Positions 33,309 through 46,015 of a DNA stretch of 64,000 bases are shown piece after piece; position 1 is the stretch's first letter; every line of letters begins with the position of its first letter. A program made the translations under genes and the position numbers. This stretch comes from Riptortus pedestris (taxonomy: Eukaryota; Arthropoda; Insecta; Hemiptera; Alydidae): assembly GCA_019009955.1 (NCBI GenBank), contig CM032233.1, positions 112,826,001 through 112,890,000 of the forward strand. Reading direction: 5' to 3'. The notes under the pieces are model-generated. The model made no database searches. It had not been told where the DNA came from and saw only the letters and a list, made by a program, of their open reading frames with translations.

Positions 33309-34075
33309 TATATAAAACTCTGTTATCACTCTAGCGGTCGCAATTTTTGTCTGATCTTTAACAAACTCGGTTTAAAAATGAAGATTAAGTTCGTTAATGG
33401 CTAAAATCGGACGAGTGGGGGGGGGGCTTAGATGGTGAGAATTTTTAAAATTCGGAATATCTACCTTGTTATTGCAAATGTAATGTTCTATAAATATTAT
33501 TATATACATTTTTTCTGTTAATCGAATATTAACCGAGTTATTTCCATATTTTAGTTTTCGGCCCCCACTCATACTCATGTCATATTGACAAAAAGCTGTT
33601 ATATTATGAAGCACTTTATTTGAAGCATAAAAAATATTGTTGTCATTGTACTTTTACATTCTGAGATAAATGTAAATACGAACAGTTACGGAACTAACTT
33701 TCGGCGGAATCTTACGAAGAGAACCGACAATAGCCGATCTTATTTCGTCCGTTATCCGCGCACACTTAATAAAAATGTCAATATCTCTGTTAATATTCAA
33801 GATATAGATTAAATGCATATAAAAATATTAATAGTAAATTTAATTTGCAATAAGACTGTTTCTATACAAGTTTTCGATCCCACGTATAGTAACGGAGATA
33901 TTTCGAATTTCGAACCCCCCACCCCTTAACAGACGTTAACAGATATATATATAATTTTGAACGGGCCTCATTTTCGTCATCTCCAGGGTAGGATTGATGG
34001 GCATTGGAAGAAATGTTTGAAAATCGCGTCATGAGTACGACGTCAATGGCTGATTTCCCTCAAGGGAAATCTGCT
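33194..34075. mobile_element. Head-to-head HINE palindrome
   Basis: 33194-33680 is a plus copy starting AGCAGATTTCCCAAAAGAGA; 33681-34075 is a minus copy ending CTCAAGGGAAATCTGCT. Both outer ends are therefore the same left end, each with its own TA tract (33266-33320 and about 33945-33957); the hairpin ends are absent at the junction. Confidence 0.75.
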
Positions 34076-34418
34076 AAAAGGTGCCGCGGTAAAAATTCTG
34101 GGAATGGAGTCAGAGGTAGAACCAAGATAAAAGTGAGTAAAGCTAGCCTGCAAAGAAACGTTTCAGATCGAATTATTGCATGCTTACCTTTTTTACGGAC
34201 AATTTTAAACGTATTAATTACTTGTGCATCAATATGAAATATCATGTCACATTGAATCACTTCAAACCAGGTTTGAAAACACTGTATCAATAAAATCGAC
34301 AAGACAATTTCATTGATTTTATGGCGTTGCGGAAAACGTATTCAGTTGCTAGGTTAAGCCAGAAACCAAAGTTTATGGAGGGCATTGTGTTAATAAAGTT
34401 TCACCATTGATATTAAAA
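34076..34418. other. No gene seen
   Basis: Unique DNA between HINE copies. Confidence 0.45.
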
Positions 34419-34897
34419 GTCCGTCATACAGAGTCTGCGTTAACTTAGCAGATTTCACACGTGCGTCATGTATTTGCATTTATCTCACAAAGTAAATGTT
34501 CAATGAGAACAATATTTGGTATTTAGGCTTCAAATAAAGTGGTTCAAGATATAACAGCTTATTTTATTATGATATGAGTAGGAGTGGGGTCGAAAACTAA
34601 ACAAATCCATATATCTTGGTTAATATTTATGATACCAGAAAATATGTACAGAACAATATTTATAAAAAAATAAATTTGCAATAAGATTTATACACATTTT
34701 CGATCTAACGTATAATAACGGAGACATTTCGAATTTTCGCCACCCCCTCCCACGTGTTCCATTTCAGCCTTTAACGAACTTTATTTATTTTTACATGAAA
34801 CGCGAAACACTTCAAGCCTAAACTTGTTAATAAATGCCGTCTTGAGTTACGCTTCATGAGTAAAACCTGAATAGAAGACTCTTAAGGGAAATCTGCT
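34419..34897 (-). mobile_element. HINE element lacking its TA core
   Basis: GTCCGTCATACAGAGTCTGC to TTAAGGGAAATCTGCT. Internal blocks are present up to TTTTTACATGAAACGC; the (TA)n core and the GGACCTCA block are gone. Confidence 0.8.
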
Positions 34898-35397
34898 AAA
34901 ACAAAGAGGCCTTAAAACGAAAAATTCCTTTGAAAATTAATTTTTTTCCTGGTTTCAATGCTTCCTTTAATTCACACAACGAAATTAAAAATGAATTTTA
35001 TATTGAATTATTTAAAGTCTACTTTTAGTTTTACAATAGTTTTAAATATATTTTATTATATTATTTAAATTTTTCATAAGTTGCTCCTTGATTTTCCTCA
35101 ATATGCATAATAAATTTCCCGGAGAAGCCTATACTTAATAGCATGGTATGTTACAATTTTTGGATTTTAATGTTTATACCACAGAAACGGTGACTTTTAA
35201 AGAATCCAGAATAATTTGACTTCCTTTTTTATCTCATTTATCAAGCGCAAATTGAAGTCATCCTGAAAGACATTTCCTGTAATTTATCCTCTCCTCCTTA
35301 TAATCGTACTGTTAATTACACCTTATAACCCTCCTGTACTTTCATGTTTTTTCTAATTTAAAAATTTTGAATTCTGGATAAAGAAAACACCAATTTT
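34898..35397. other. No feature seen
   Basis: AT-rich unique DNA. Confidence 0.45.
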
Positions 35398-35517
35398 AGC
35401 AGATTTCCCTTAAGGAAAATCAGCTATTGAGGTCGTACTCATGACGCGATTTTCAAAAAATTTCTTCAAATGTCCATCGATCCTACCCAGGAGATGACGA
35501 AAATGAGGTCCGTTCAA

Positions 35518-35555
<38 letters not shown>

Positions 35556-36039
35556 CTGTTAACACTCTAGCGGTCGCAATTTTTGTTTAATCGTCACCAA
35601 ACTCGGTATTTAATCGTTTTATATAAAAAGGAAGATCAAGTTCGTTAACGGCTGAAATCGGACCAGTGGGAGGGGGGGGGGGTTAGAGGGGAGATTTTCA
35701 AACATTCGAAATATCTCCGTTATTATGCATCGGATCGAAAAATGGTATAGAACCAATCTTATTGCAAATTAAATTTACTATAAATATTGTTCTATACATT
35801 TATTCTGTATCTTGAATATTAACCGAGATATTTGCATTTGTATTCTGCGTGTTGTCGCCAGGATTCGGCTATGTTCGGACTTTCCGCCGAGAGCTCTGTC
35901 GGCCGTTTCCTTAACTATACGTTCCTCGTGAATAGGTTTAGAGGTTTCTTACTAGTACAGGTGTTATTAAGCAGATTTCTCTACTGTAAAACTTCACGTG
36001 GGAAAGCTGCTTAGTTTACGCAGCCCCTGCGTGAAGGAC
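35398..36039 (+). mobile_element. HINE/DINE-1-like element, complete short form
   Basis: 642 bp with both ends: TTTT|AGCAGATTTCCCTTAAGG and CAGCCCCTGCGTGAAGGAC|TTTTT. TA core 35520-35551, G11 tract near 35678, variable module with TTCCGCCGAGAGCTCTGTCG. Good type copy of this subfamily. Confidence 0.92.
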
Positions 36040-36387
36040 TTTTTATTGTGTCGGAATGTTTCTAAAGTTTTTTTGGGTCTAAAAGGAACCATTTTTAATC
36101 CATTACTGAAAACATTAAACATAGTAAAGTAGGTACACGAAGTTGAATAAAATGCATTTAAACCTTATTTGTGTGATACCTTTAAAACCAAATTTTCTTA
36201 ATTAAACATAACTCATTTTTCTTAAACAGGAAATTCCATTAATCTTTGGGAACACCAAGCATTCTACTATTTTTAATGGATAGCGTTGAATATAGATATG
36301 AGAAAAATTCAGAAAGCAGAAGTAATTGAATGAATTTTTCGAAAAGTTACTTTGGACCTAACCTACAATATGATATACTATTATGTA

Positions 36388-36449
<62 letters not shown>

Positions 36450-36639
36450 CTATAACTATCACAGCAACATGACAAAATTAAAGTGTTTGTCATGAGTACG
36501 TTTTTGGCCTTATTAAGTGCAAACTCAAGTAAAGTTTAAAGAGTAATGACATTCTATAGACTTTAACAGATTCACCATTGACATTAGCTATAGGTTAAGC
36601 GCCTATCTTGATTACCCTTTATTATTAAAAAAATATATA
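36040..36639. other. No gene; (GT)n microsatellite
   Basis: AT-rich DNA with a (GT)n tract at 36390-36447. Confidence 0.8.
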
Positions 36640-37083
36640 TCTCTTAATTTCCCCAGAAGAAGACGAAATTTTATGTAAAAATGAAGATGTAAGTTCGTTA
36701 ATGCTTAAAATTAGACAAGTGGGAGGGGGGGGGGGTTTAGAGGGTGAGAATTTTTAAAATTCAAAATATCTTCGTTGTTATGCGTCGGATTGTAAAATTG
36801 TACGGACTCAATCTTATTGCAAAGGTAATGTTCTATAAATATTATTAAATACATGTTTTCTCTGAATTGAATATTAACCGAGTTTATTTTAGTTTTCGGC
36901 CATCTACAAACCCCCACTCCTACTCATGTCATATTAACAAAAAGCTGTTATATCATGAAGCATTTTATTTGAAGCCTAAATACCAAATATTGTTCTCATT
37001 GAACTTTTACGTTTTGAGATAAATGCAAATACGTGACGCAGGTGGGAAATCTGCTTAGTTAAAACAGCCCCTGAGTGACGGAC
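36640..37083 (+). mobile_element. HINE right half
   Basis: Starts inside the element (TTTTATGTAAAAATGAAGAT, G tract at 36723-36734) and ends GGTGGGAAATCTGCTTAGTT, ACAGCCCCTGAGTGACGGAC. Confidence 0.83.
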
Positions 37084-37588
37084 TTTTTTCATATCTTGAA
37101 GAGACATGAGTATAAATAAATTTGAAGTAACCAGTGACGTGGTCGTTTACCTTACTTTCCATATCTCGGATAGACGTGAATAAGTTGGGTTGAAGAAGTT
37201 ATGAATGACAATTAGGTTGAAAAACTTCATTTGTCAAAAACTGACTCAGAAACACACTCTCATATGTTGATAATATTGTAAAGAATATATTGCCTTGTGA
37301 TTCCCTAAACCATGTAGAGTAATATTAAAAAAAAACAAAAACGATTTAAACGAATATACATATTGCTCCATCATAGGCAGCGTGCCCTCATCCAAATTAT
37401 TTTGCATACGATAAAAGCTTTTACAAACAAAAGTGTCATCTACCAGTTTCCTATTAACTCCGTTCTCTATTATATCGTTATGGGAAATTGTTTTGAAATC
37501 AATTAACGGATTAACATTTAGTAATTACTTTTCATCTCGCTCGACAGAATAGTGTAAGCACTGGGAGATAGTCTACTGAAGGAATTTT
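37084..37588. other. No feature seen
   Basis: AT-rich unique DNA. Confidence 0.45.
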
Positions 37589-37706
37589 AGCAGATTTTCC
37601 TCAAGGGAAATCAGCTATTGAGGTCGTACTCATGACGCGATTTTCGAAAAATTTCTTCAAATGTCCATCGATCCTACCCAGGAGATGACGAAAATGAGGT
37701 CCGTTC

Positions 37707-37792
<86 letters not shown>

Positions 37793-38155
37793 GTTAACGC
37801 TCTAGCGGTCGCAATTTTTATTTGATCGTTACCAAACTCGATATTTAAACGTTTTATGCAAAAAGACAGATCAAGTTCGTTAATGGCTGAAATCGGACCA
37901 GTAGGAGGGGGGGTTTAGAGCGGGCGGTTTTCGAAAATTCGAAATATCTCCGTTACCATACGTCGGATCAAAAATTGTATAGAACCAATCTTATTGCAAA
38001 TTAAATGTACTATAAATATTGTTTTATACATTTATTCTCTATCTTGAATAATACCCGAGATATTTACATATTTCTGTTTTCAGCTTCTGAGATGAGATCG
38101 GCTAACTTTGGGTCTAGTCGTGAGTTTCCGTCAAGAGCTAGTTCGGGCCCTTCCG
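37589..38155 (+). mobile_element. HINE left part with 78-bp (TA)n core
   Basis: AGCAGATTTTCCTCAAGGGA, (TA)n at 37712-37790, GCTCTAGCGGTCGCAATTTT, G tract, module CTTCTGAGATGAGATCGGCT. It stops near 38155 (CCCTTCCGTTTCCCGTA), losing the hairpin end. Same module as 41780-42309. Confidence 0.85.
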
Positions 38156-38604
38156 TTTCCCGTATTTTTGGGGATCCTTTTTAAATTATAACAGTATCTT
38201 CTGTTTCGCATTATCTGAAAAGTTGTCTAGATATGGATACTGAGTATATATAGATCTCGTGTCTCGTGATTAATGGATCATTTTGTCTAATCTAGACTGG
38301 ACTCTACAATTTGTCACTATTTTACATTAGTGAGCTCTAACATTTGTGAGTACCTTACCTATTGGATTTCATTCAGATGTTATATGTGCTACTTAGGTCT
38401 CTTAACCGATCCTGTATTTGTTTTTCAGTTAGTTTTCTTCCTTTTCAACTATTTCGGGATTTACTGTTTCATTTGTCTTCTTCTGTTTTAGTCTACAATC
38501 AACTAACTGACTGTGGATACAGTTAACAGTTATAGTCTTCTCCTGATAAATCTATTTATTATATCTTCTCCTTTATCATATGATCAATTAAATATAAAAT
38601 AAAA
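38156..38604. other. No feature seen
   Basis: AT-rich unique DNA. Confidence 0.45.
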
Positions 38605-39279
38605 GTCCGTCCCGTAGGGGCTACGTAATCTAAGCAGATTTCCCTAGTGAAGTTTAATAACAGATAAACCTACATACTGCTAACACAACACCACCGTGAA
38701 TATTAAGTCAATAAATACTAACGGTAATAAGAAATCTTTCCCCTCCCGGCCGGAAGCATTTCTAGTGTAAACAAACTTGTCTGCCAACGGTTCACAGGAA
38801 AGAAAAAACATTAACTGAAACATATTAGAATATAACATATTAATTTTATTGAAAACCATGTACTATATCTAGTACTGTAATTTATAATGAATCAGAATAA
38901 TTTTTCAATTATTATTATTTTATTTTTATTTATTTTATTTTTTTTTCTAATAAAATTTTAGACTTTAATTAAAGAATTTAAGACGGGGAGGGGGGGGCTC
39001 AACAGAACATATTTGCATGTATCTCGTATAATAAAGGTCTCTGGAAAACAATATTTAGCATTTAAGCTTCGAATGATGTTGTTTATTAAATAACAGATTT
39101 TTTATGTAACACTAGTAGAAGTGGGGGTTTACTGAAGGCTGAAAACTTAAAAATGCAAATATCTCGGTTAATATTCAAGATAAAGCATAAATGTCTTGAT
39201 CTTTCTTTTTACATAAAACGACTAAATATCGAGTTTGGTAACCATCAAACTAAACTTGCGACCACTAGAGCGGTAACAG

Positions 39280-39349
<70 letters not shown>

Positions 39350-39407
39350 TTTTGAACGGACTTCATTTTCGTCATCTTCTAGGTAGGATCAATGGACATT
39401 TGAAGAA
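38605..39407 (-). mobile_element. HINE element, terminal palindrome missing
   Basis: GTCCGTCCCGTAGGGGCTAC to GGACATTTGAAGAAA. TA core 39279-39346 with one interruption. A short run-in of TTATTATTTTATTTTTATTT occurs inside at 38910-38945. Confidence 0.83.
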
Positions 39408-40739
39408 AAATGCTAATACAATTTTTTTCACTTGATTTATATGCTAAAATCAACACGTTAGTCGTGTTTTACACATCTTAATAGGTCTCAGTGACTCATT
39501 CATTCTAGGGATAGGAATGCTTACTCTTTTAATCATTTTATAGCGAACATTGATCCAATGGTTGCTACAAGTATTGCCCAAGCATTTATTGAATCAATGA
39601 TTCGTATCATTGAGTGCAAAACTTATTCTAATACAAGTTCGATTATTTGGTCCATTTTTCATTTTTTTTAGCTCTGATTTAACCTAAGCTATTTGGATAT
39701 TCTCTATCAGATGGACCGGACAGGTGCGTACTCATTATTAATTTTATACTTCCAATCTCTTATTTACTTTAACATTTTTGACAAAGGAGGTTCTGTATCT
39801 AGAAACGTACCATGCAACAGGGTCGCGAAAATGTAAATTCGCGGTTACATAGACTTCTTGTTAGTGGAGAAATTGAAAATAGTATTTGTGGTGATAACAT
39901 CGGCGTAGCATTCCAGCACAGACATTTTTTTATTCGTTTCATTTTCCACTTTTATTCAAAGTTAGTTAAATCTTGAATTTGTCTTTCTGATACAAAACTG
40001 AAAGACATTTTCTTAATTTTATTTATTATTTTAAATGTATTAAATCACATTTAAAATAATAAATAAAGGTTCAGCGGAAGCTTATTTTAATTATTAATAA
40101 AACATACATTCAATTTCTTTTTAAAAAAAGAATTGGAATGTGTAAAATAAGAGATATTAAAATGCTCTATCGATCTATCTGAACTGATGCGGGGGTTTGG
40201 CTACCAAGCTTGGAAAGGCCTTGTGTTGAACTGGCCTCTTCCTCTTTTGTACAAAATGTACAACGTTAAAGTAAACGCTTATATTACTCGGGTGCACACT
40301 GGCTGTAGCAGTATTGTGCTGTTCATGAATCGCCATCCACAAAGAGCTCCCTTTTGTGGGGCAAACATGTGGAAGTCACAGGGCAGATAGTCAGGGCTTT
40401 TGGCTTAAAAGGTTCAAGGGTAGTTCAATGCATGTCGGCCAGTGTTTGTTGAGTTATACAATCCAGTGAGAAATTGCTACCCGTCCAGCTCTAAGGCTCA
40501 TTTTTAAAAACTTGAAACCGTAGGAGCTGACAAATTCCGAAATCCAAACTATTGTGAAACCAATTCGAATGTTTTGATAGATTTCAATGATAGTAACTCG
40601 CTACAATAAATACCGTCTTTACTTTATTTAATGCTGCCTCAAAACGACCTTATGTCCTCTGTTTATATTTTAAAAGTGGATTTTTATTAGTTTTAATTAT
40701 TTAAAACCTCTTAGAATTAGGTATACTGGAGGCAAAGTT
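39408..40739. other. No gene; perfect 21-bp hairpin
   Basis: 40018-40038 and 40047-40067 form a perfect 21-bp AT-only-rich stem with an 8-base loop. Otherwise unique DNA. The 67-codon frame at 40187-40390 lacks known motifs. Confidence 0.6.
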
Positions 40740-41445
40740 CGAAGTACAGATGACTAGAATGCTGGAAGTCCTAATGGGTGCCCTAGGTCAGTTTAAACTG
40801 AAGATACGTGCACATAAAAGAAACGCTTTGGTTCTAGAGAGAATGGAAACCAAGAAAATATAAATATTAGATTTGAAAATATTATGCTTAAAAATGTTAC
40901 CTAGGGAGCTTCATTCCTGAAGACAATGATAGTAGAGCTGACGCCGACAGAAGAATAGCACTTGCTAGACAGTCTTCCAAAGCAAAAGGAGAGCACTAAA
41001 TAACAAGCATATAAGCATAGATACCAAAATAATATTGCTAAGTCTTTTGTACGGTGTGAATTTACTGCTTTAAGGGAGCGAAAGTTGAACTCTCTATAAA
41101 AAGGAATATAATAGTTTGTACGTTGGGCTATAAACAAAATACAACTTGGAAGTTCTAAATGAGGCAAGTGAAAACAAAATTCTTATCAAGGCCATGGAAA
41201 AAATGAGAGTGAAACGTCTTGAGCATATCATACGGTACAACGATTTCATCACAAATGCATTTGAAGGTATGGTTCTTGGGCACAGGGGAAGAGGGGGGGG
41301 GCTAGAAAATCCTATTTTGAGGATATCGAGCATCTTGTGCATTTCATTGGTTTTAGGAATATGAAAAAAAAGCTTCTTAAAGAACAGAATGGTTGCAACT
41401 ACAAGGCAAGGCCTTTAGATCATGACGATCCTTGTTCTTCCACTG
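40740..41445 (+). pseudogene. RTE-like LINE fragment, C-terminal RT region
   Basis: Broken frames show VQMTRMLEVLMGALGQF, CYLGSFIPEDNDSRADADRR, IALARQ, then EVLNEASENKILIKAMEKMR and KRLEHIIRYNDFITNAFEG, the C-terminal part of non-LTR reverse transcriptases of the RTE-like group. It is paralogous to 55813-58873 and shows the uninterrupted state of both insertion sites there. Confidence 0.8.
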
Positions 41446-41452
41446 GCATTTG

Positions 41453-41506
<54 letters not shown>

Positions 41507-41779
41507 TGTTAACGCTAATCAAAAATATATCAAAATGATGAAGTTAAATTACTAAAATGAATAAATGATAAACCCGTTTTATGTTTACCGTGCAGAATAC
41601 CTTGATAGTCAGCAGTGAATACTCCATTCTTGGCTTTTATATTAATCATTCTAAGAAATCCATTTCATTAGATTTCCACCTCATTTAGTTTAAAGTATAT
41701 CCAAGTGAAATCAAGGTAACTACTGTCCACGTATCCATCCCTGTGATGTATATATGCCATATTTCTTAAACTTCTTTTT
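41446..41779. other. (TA)n core remnant and shared short block
   Basis: (TA)n at 41456-41503 followed by TGTCTGTTAACGCTAATC (HINE core flank). A block TGAAGTTAAATTACTAAAAT, then GATAAACCCGTTTTAT, is repeated near 51366-51411, there also right after a microsatellite. Confidence 0.6.
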
Positions 41780-41889
41780 AGCAGATTTCCCTTAAGGCTA
41801 TTGAGGTCGTACTCATGACGCGAGTTTCGAAAAATTTCTTCAAATGTCCATCGATCCTACCCAGGAGATGACGAAAATGAGGTCCGTTC

Positions 41890-41936
<47 letters not shown>

Positions 41937-42309
41937 TAAATATATAGATGAAATCAGACTAGTGGGAGGGGGGGGTTTAGAGGGGAGGATTTTCGAAAAT
42001 TCGAAATATCTCCTTTACTATACGTCGGATCGAAAATTTATATTGAAGCAATCTTATTGCAAATTAAATGTACTATAAATAATGTTATATACATTTATTC
42101 TGTATCTTGAATATTAACCAAGATATTTGCATATTTCTGTTTTCAGCTTCTGAGATGAGATCGGCTAACTTCGGGTCTAGTCGTGAGTTTCCGTCAAGAG
42201 CTAGTTCGGGCCCTTCCCGTAACTTTTTGACTCTCTATTTTGAAATTTCCTTATTATAAAACTTCACGTGGGAAATCTGCTTAGTTTACTCAGCCCCTGC
42301 GTGACGGAC
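41780..42309 (+). mobile_element. HINE/DINE-1-like element, complete but internally deleted
   Basis: AGCAGATTTCCCTTAAGGCT to CAGCCCCTGCGTGACGGAC, followed by a T run. The left palindrome is half deleted, the CTCTAGCGGTCGC block after the TA core (41895-41932) is missing, the module is CTTCTGAGATGAGATCGGCT. Confidence 0.88.
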
Positions 42310-43694
42310 TTTTTTTTTATACCTCACGCCCTTGTTTCTTTCGTGGACAATGGTCACTAACACCTTTTATTACTAAATAAGTCAATGTGTTTTGTCACTT
42401 AATATATACTCCCAATACATTTAATGCATTTCTTCTCATTGAGGAAGAACAATTACCACCTGGTCTTAATTACAATACTCAAAAATGATATTTAACAAAT
42501 TATTCTTTGTTGGCAATTTTTTTTTAAATTGAAAGATCTTTCGTTAAACAACTAGTTCATAGTAAAGATTATAGAACATTTGATTTTTTAATAAATCATA
42601 TAGAAACCAAATTATTTAAGAAAAAAATGACACTCAAATTCAGGGGTTGGTTTTTAGAATGATAAATCGTTTGATTAGGAGAAGTGCTCGAAAATGTCAG
42701 CAGAATAGAATTTCAGTTTCGAAACTAAACTATTCCGGTTACAAAATATTTCTTTTTATACTTGACTAAGTATTTTCATATCAAAAGGTCTTAATTTGGT
42801 TAGAGGCATAGATGAGAATCAATTGTCTATTAGTGACTAATAGTTTTATAACAACACCTTAACATTTAAGATTTTCCTTTAAGGAATTTAAGATTTTTCT
42901 TCGAAACAATTTTTTTTGCAGTAGTTTTAGACTTATTCCTGTAATAAATAATCGCCCTTGTGTATTATATTTGTTATTGTATTTAAATAGCCTCATTCAG
43001 TACTTACTTATACACGCCTTGCCATAAACATTGATAATATTTGACCTTTTGAAGTTAAAATCGTCTCAGGTTAAATTTAATTGACCTTTAAACTTCAAGT
43101 TGAAAACAAAAGGGCTTTATTAAAATGTTGAAGACAGATGAATATCGTCCATCCATTTAATGTGCCTTTTGTTTTGTAAGTTGAATAGATTCTATTTTGT
43201 TTAGAATCGTAATTTTCACACAACAGGCTGAAAAATCTGAGGGCTTGTAATGCTCTTGTTGTAAACTATTTAGTGGTTCTTCATTTAATTCCGAATCATT
43301 AATAATTATTTTAAATACAAAAATGATATACCATTATAAATTGAATATAACGTAAATGACACAATAATTAATGGCAAGATCTGAAGGAGAGCTCTTTTGG
43401 CCTGTGAAATAATGAATCCGATAGTATGAAGTCGATATGGGCAGCTGAGATGAAGAATTAGGAGAAACGCTATTCTTAATGGTTTTGCAGAATAAATCAA
43501 AATTCATTTGTCCTTGTACGCAAGGTTGACATGAAGAAGTTTGATTATGCTTAAAGGATGGACTCCGTAAGATAGCCTTAGTGAACAACTGCATCTTTCA
43601 AAACATATTTTTGATAAATGATCCAATTAATAAAATCAGGTAATTTTTCTATTACCGTGTCTTCTTAATCACATATTATTATATTAAAAAAAAA
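42310..43694. other. No gene seen
   Basis: Largest unique block of this part. Minus-strand frames 43500-43306 and 43594-43334 overlap in different frames and show no known motif or convincing splice borders. Confidence 0.45.
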
Positions 43695-44244
43695 GTCCGT
43701 CACGCAGGGGCTGCGTAAACTAAGCAGATTTCCCACGTGAAGTTTTACAATAGAGAAATCTGCCTAATAACAACTGTAGTAGTAAGAAACCTCTAAACCT
43801 AAAACATTTTTTAGGGCGTAATAACCCAGTAGTTTCTAGCCCCAAAAAACAGTTAACCTAACCTCTAAACCTATTCACGAGGAACGAATAGTTATGGAAA
43901 CGGCCGCCAGAGCTCTCGGCGGAAAGTCCGAACATAGCCTACTGGCGACCACACGCAGAATACAAATGCAAATATCTCGGTTAATATTCAAGATACAGAA
44001 TAAATGTATAGAACAATATTTATAGTAAATGGAATTTGCAATAAGATTTATTCTATACAATTTTTCGATCCGACGCATAATAACGGAGATATTTTGAATT
44101 TTCAAAAATCCCCCCTCTAAACCCCCCCTCCCACTGGTCCGATTTCAGCCATTAACGAACTTGATCTTCCTTTTTACATAAAACGATTAAATTCCGAGTT
44201 TGGTAACGATCAAACAAAAATTGCGACCGCTAGAGCATTAACAG

Positions 44245-44306
<62 letters not shown>

Positions 44307-44424
44307 GAACGGACCTCATTTTAGTCATCTCCTGGGTAGGATCGATGGACATTTGAAGACATTTTTCGAAACTCGCATCATGAGTACGACCTCAATAGCT
44401 GATTTCCCTTAAGGGAAATCTGCT
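43695..44424 (-). mobile_element. HINE/DINE-1-like element, complete, young-looking
   Basis: 730 bp, GTCCGTCACGCAGGGGCTGC to AAGGGAAATCTGCT, A runs on both sides. TA core 44250-44300. Contains GGTAACGATCAAACAAAAAT and the GAGCTCTCGGCGGAAAGTCC module. Very similar throughout to 55989-56701. Confidence 0.93.
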
Positions 44425-44708
44425 AAAAAAGTTATCCACGGTATTCAGGTACAGAAAACCTTTGACCACACGTCAATTGTAGAAAAAATTATTATTTTAA
44501 ACAATATTTTAATATGAAAAATATTTTTGAAACATATGCCATAATTGCACCTTAACCTTAGAACAATAAAAGTATTTAAGGCAAAAAAATAAACATCCAA
44601 GATTATACTTTAAAGTAATCATTTATTTAATATTTCCTAGCCAAACAATTAAAGTTACCATGACTAATAAATATTTATCAACCCCTACAACACATTTATC
44701 ATTATCCA

Positions 44709-45030
44709 GCAGATTTATTTTGTAACCTGGTCATTGCGGTACTCATGACGCCATTATAAAAATATTTCTTCAAATGTCCATCGATCCTACCCAGAAGATG
44801 ACGAAAATGAGGTCAAATATATATAATTTGTTCTGCTGCTTGCTGTCTAGTGGTCGCAATTTTTGTTTGATCGTCATTGTCGTTTTATGTAAAAAGAAAG
44901 ATCAAGTTCGTAAACGACTGGAGGGGGGTTTAGAGAAGGAGGACTTTAGAAAATTTGAAATATCTTCGTTACTATACTATAATATATTGTAGAGAACCAA
45001 TCTTATTGCAAATTACATGTACTATAAATA
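44709..45030 (+). mobile_element. HINE left-part fragment
   Basis: CAGCAGATTTATTTTGTAAC, TCATGACGCCATTATAAA, GTCTAGTGGTCGCAATTTT, GTTCGTAAACGACTGGAGGG, lost after TACTATAAATAGGC. Confidence 0.75.
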
Positions 45031-45136
45031 GGCTATAAGGAAGAAATAGCGTATAAATTGTATGTATCATGCCAGCACCAAGAAATTTGCTTGAAGTGTG
45101 TTTACTGTCTTTTACGATATAAGAAAAACTATTTTG

Positions 45137-45142
<6 letters not shown>

Positions 45143-45200
<58 letters not shown>

Positions 45201-46015
45201 GTCTTTTTGCTAACGCTCCATCACAATTTTCGTTTGAGCTTTACTAAACTCGATATTTAAACTTTTTCAGCAAAAATCAAGTCCTTTAATGGCTGAAATC
45301 GGGCCAGTGGAAAGAAGGGTTTCGAGGGGGGACTCCGTTACTATACGTCGGATCAAAAGAATTTATAGAACAAATCTCATTGCAATTTAATGTTCTATTA
45401 TTCCCGTTATATATGTTTTTTCACTATCGTGATTATTAACCGAGATATATGCATTTTTTAGATTCAGCCATCAGTGAATCCCCACTCCTACTCATGCCAT
45501 ATCAACAATAAGCTGTTATATCACCAAGCACTTCTTTCCAAGCTAAACTACCGAATATTGTCTTCATTCAACATTTTCTGTGTGATAAACATACAAATAC
45601 GTAATTTGAAGACGGCATCAATAAGATTTTTTTGTCTTGTCTCGAAAATGTTTATTTTGTCTGTACAATACTCAATATTTAACAGTTTAATTCAACTCAA
45701 TTTAATGTTCATATTCGTTAATGGCTGAATTGCCACGAGGAACTGGAAGAAGGGAGGATTCAAAATTTCAATATTTCTCCTTTGGATCGAAACCTATTAT
45801 ATATGTCAAGCTATTGAGGTTCTACAATAGTTACGCTATGAATTTATTCGTAACTCATATATTAAGAGAGTTTTTTTTTTGTTTTTTTTTATAAACTCTC
45901 ACTTCTAGGAAACGAATTTTTACTTAGAAATAGAGAATATATGATGAGATGAGATTACTCTTCCGATGAGCTGATGTTTCCACAGCATGTGGAAAATTTG
46001 CTTAGTTTCCTAAAA
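45143..46015 (+). mobile_element. HINE right part from the core onward
   Basis: Begins at (TA)n 45143-45198, then TTGCTAACGCTCCATCACAA, ATGGCTGAAATCGGGCCAGT. The 3' part carries the variant region and stops at GGAAAATTTGCTTAGTTTCC; the hairpin is missing. Confidence 0.75.

Noticed and set aside
36390..36447. Possible CRISPR-like or satellite array
   Set aside because: Simple (GT)n; no spacer-repeat structure anywhere in the window.
35398..44424. Classifying the dominant repeat as an ordinary TIR MITE
   Set aside because: The inverted repeats are subterminal at the hairpin end (about 27 bp extra sequence outside), and no target duplication is seen; the HINE model explains the asymmetry better.
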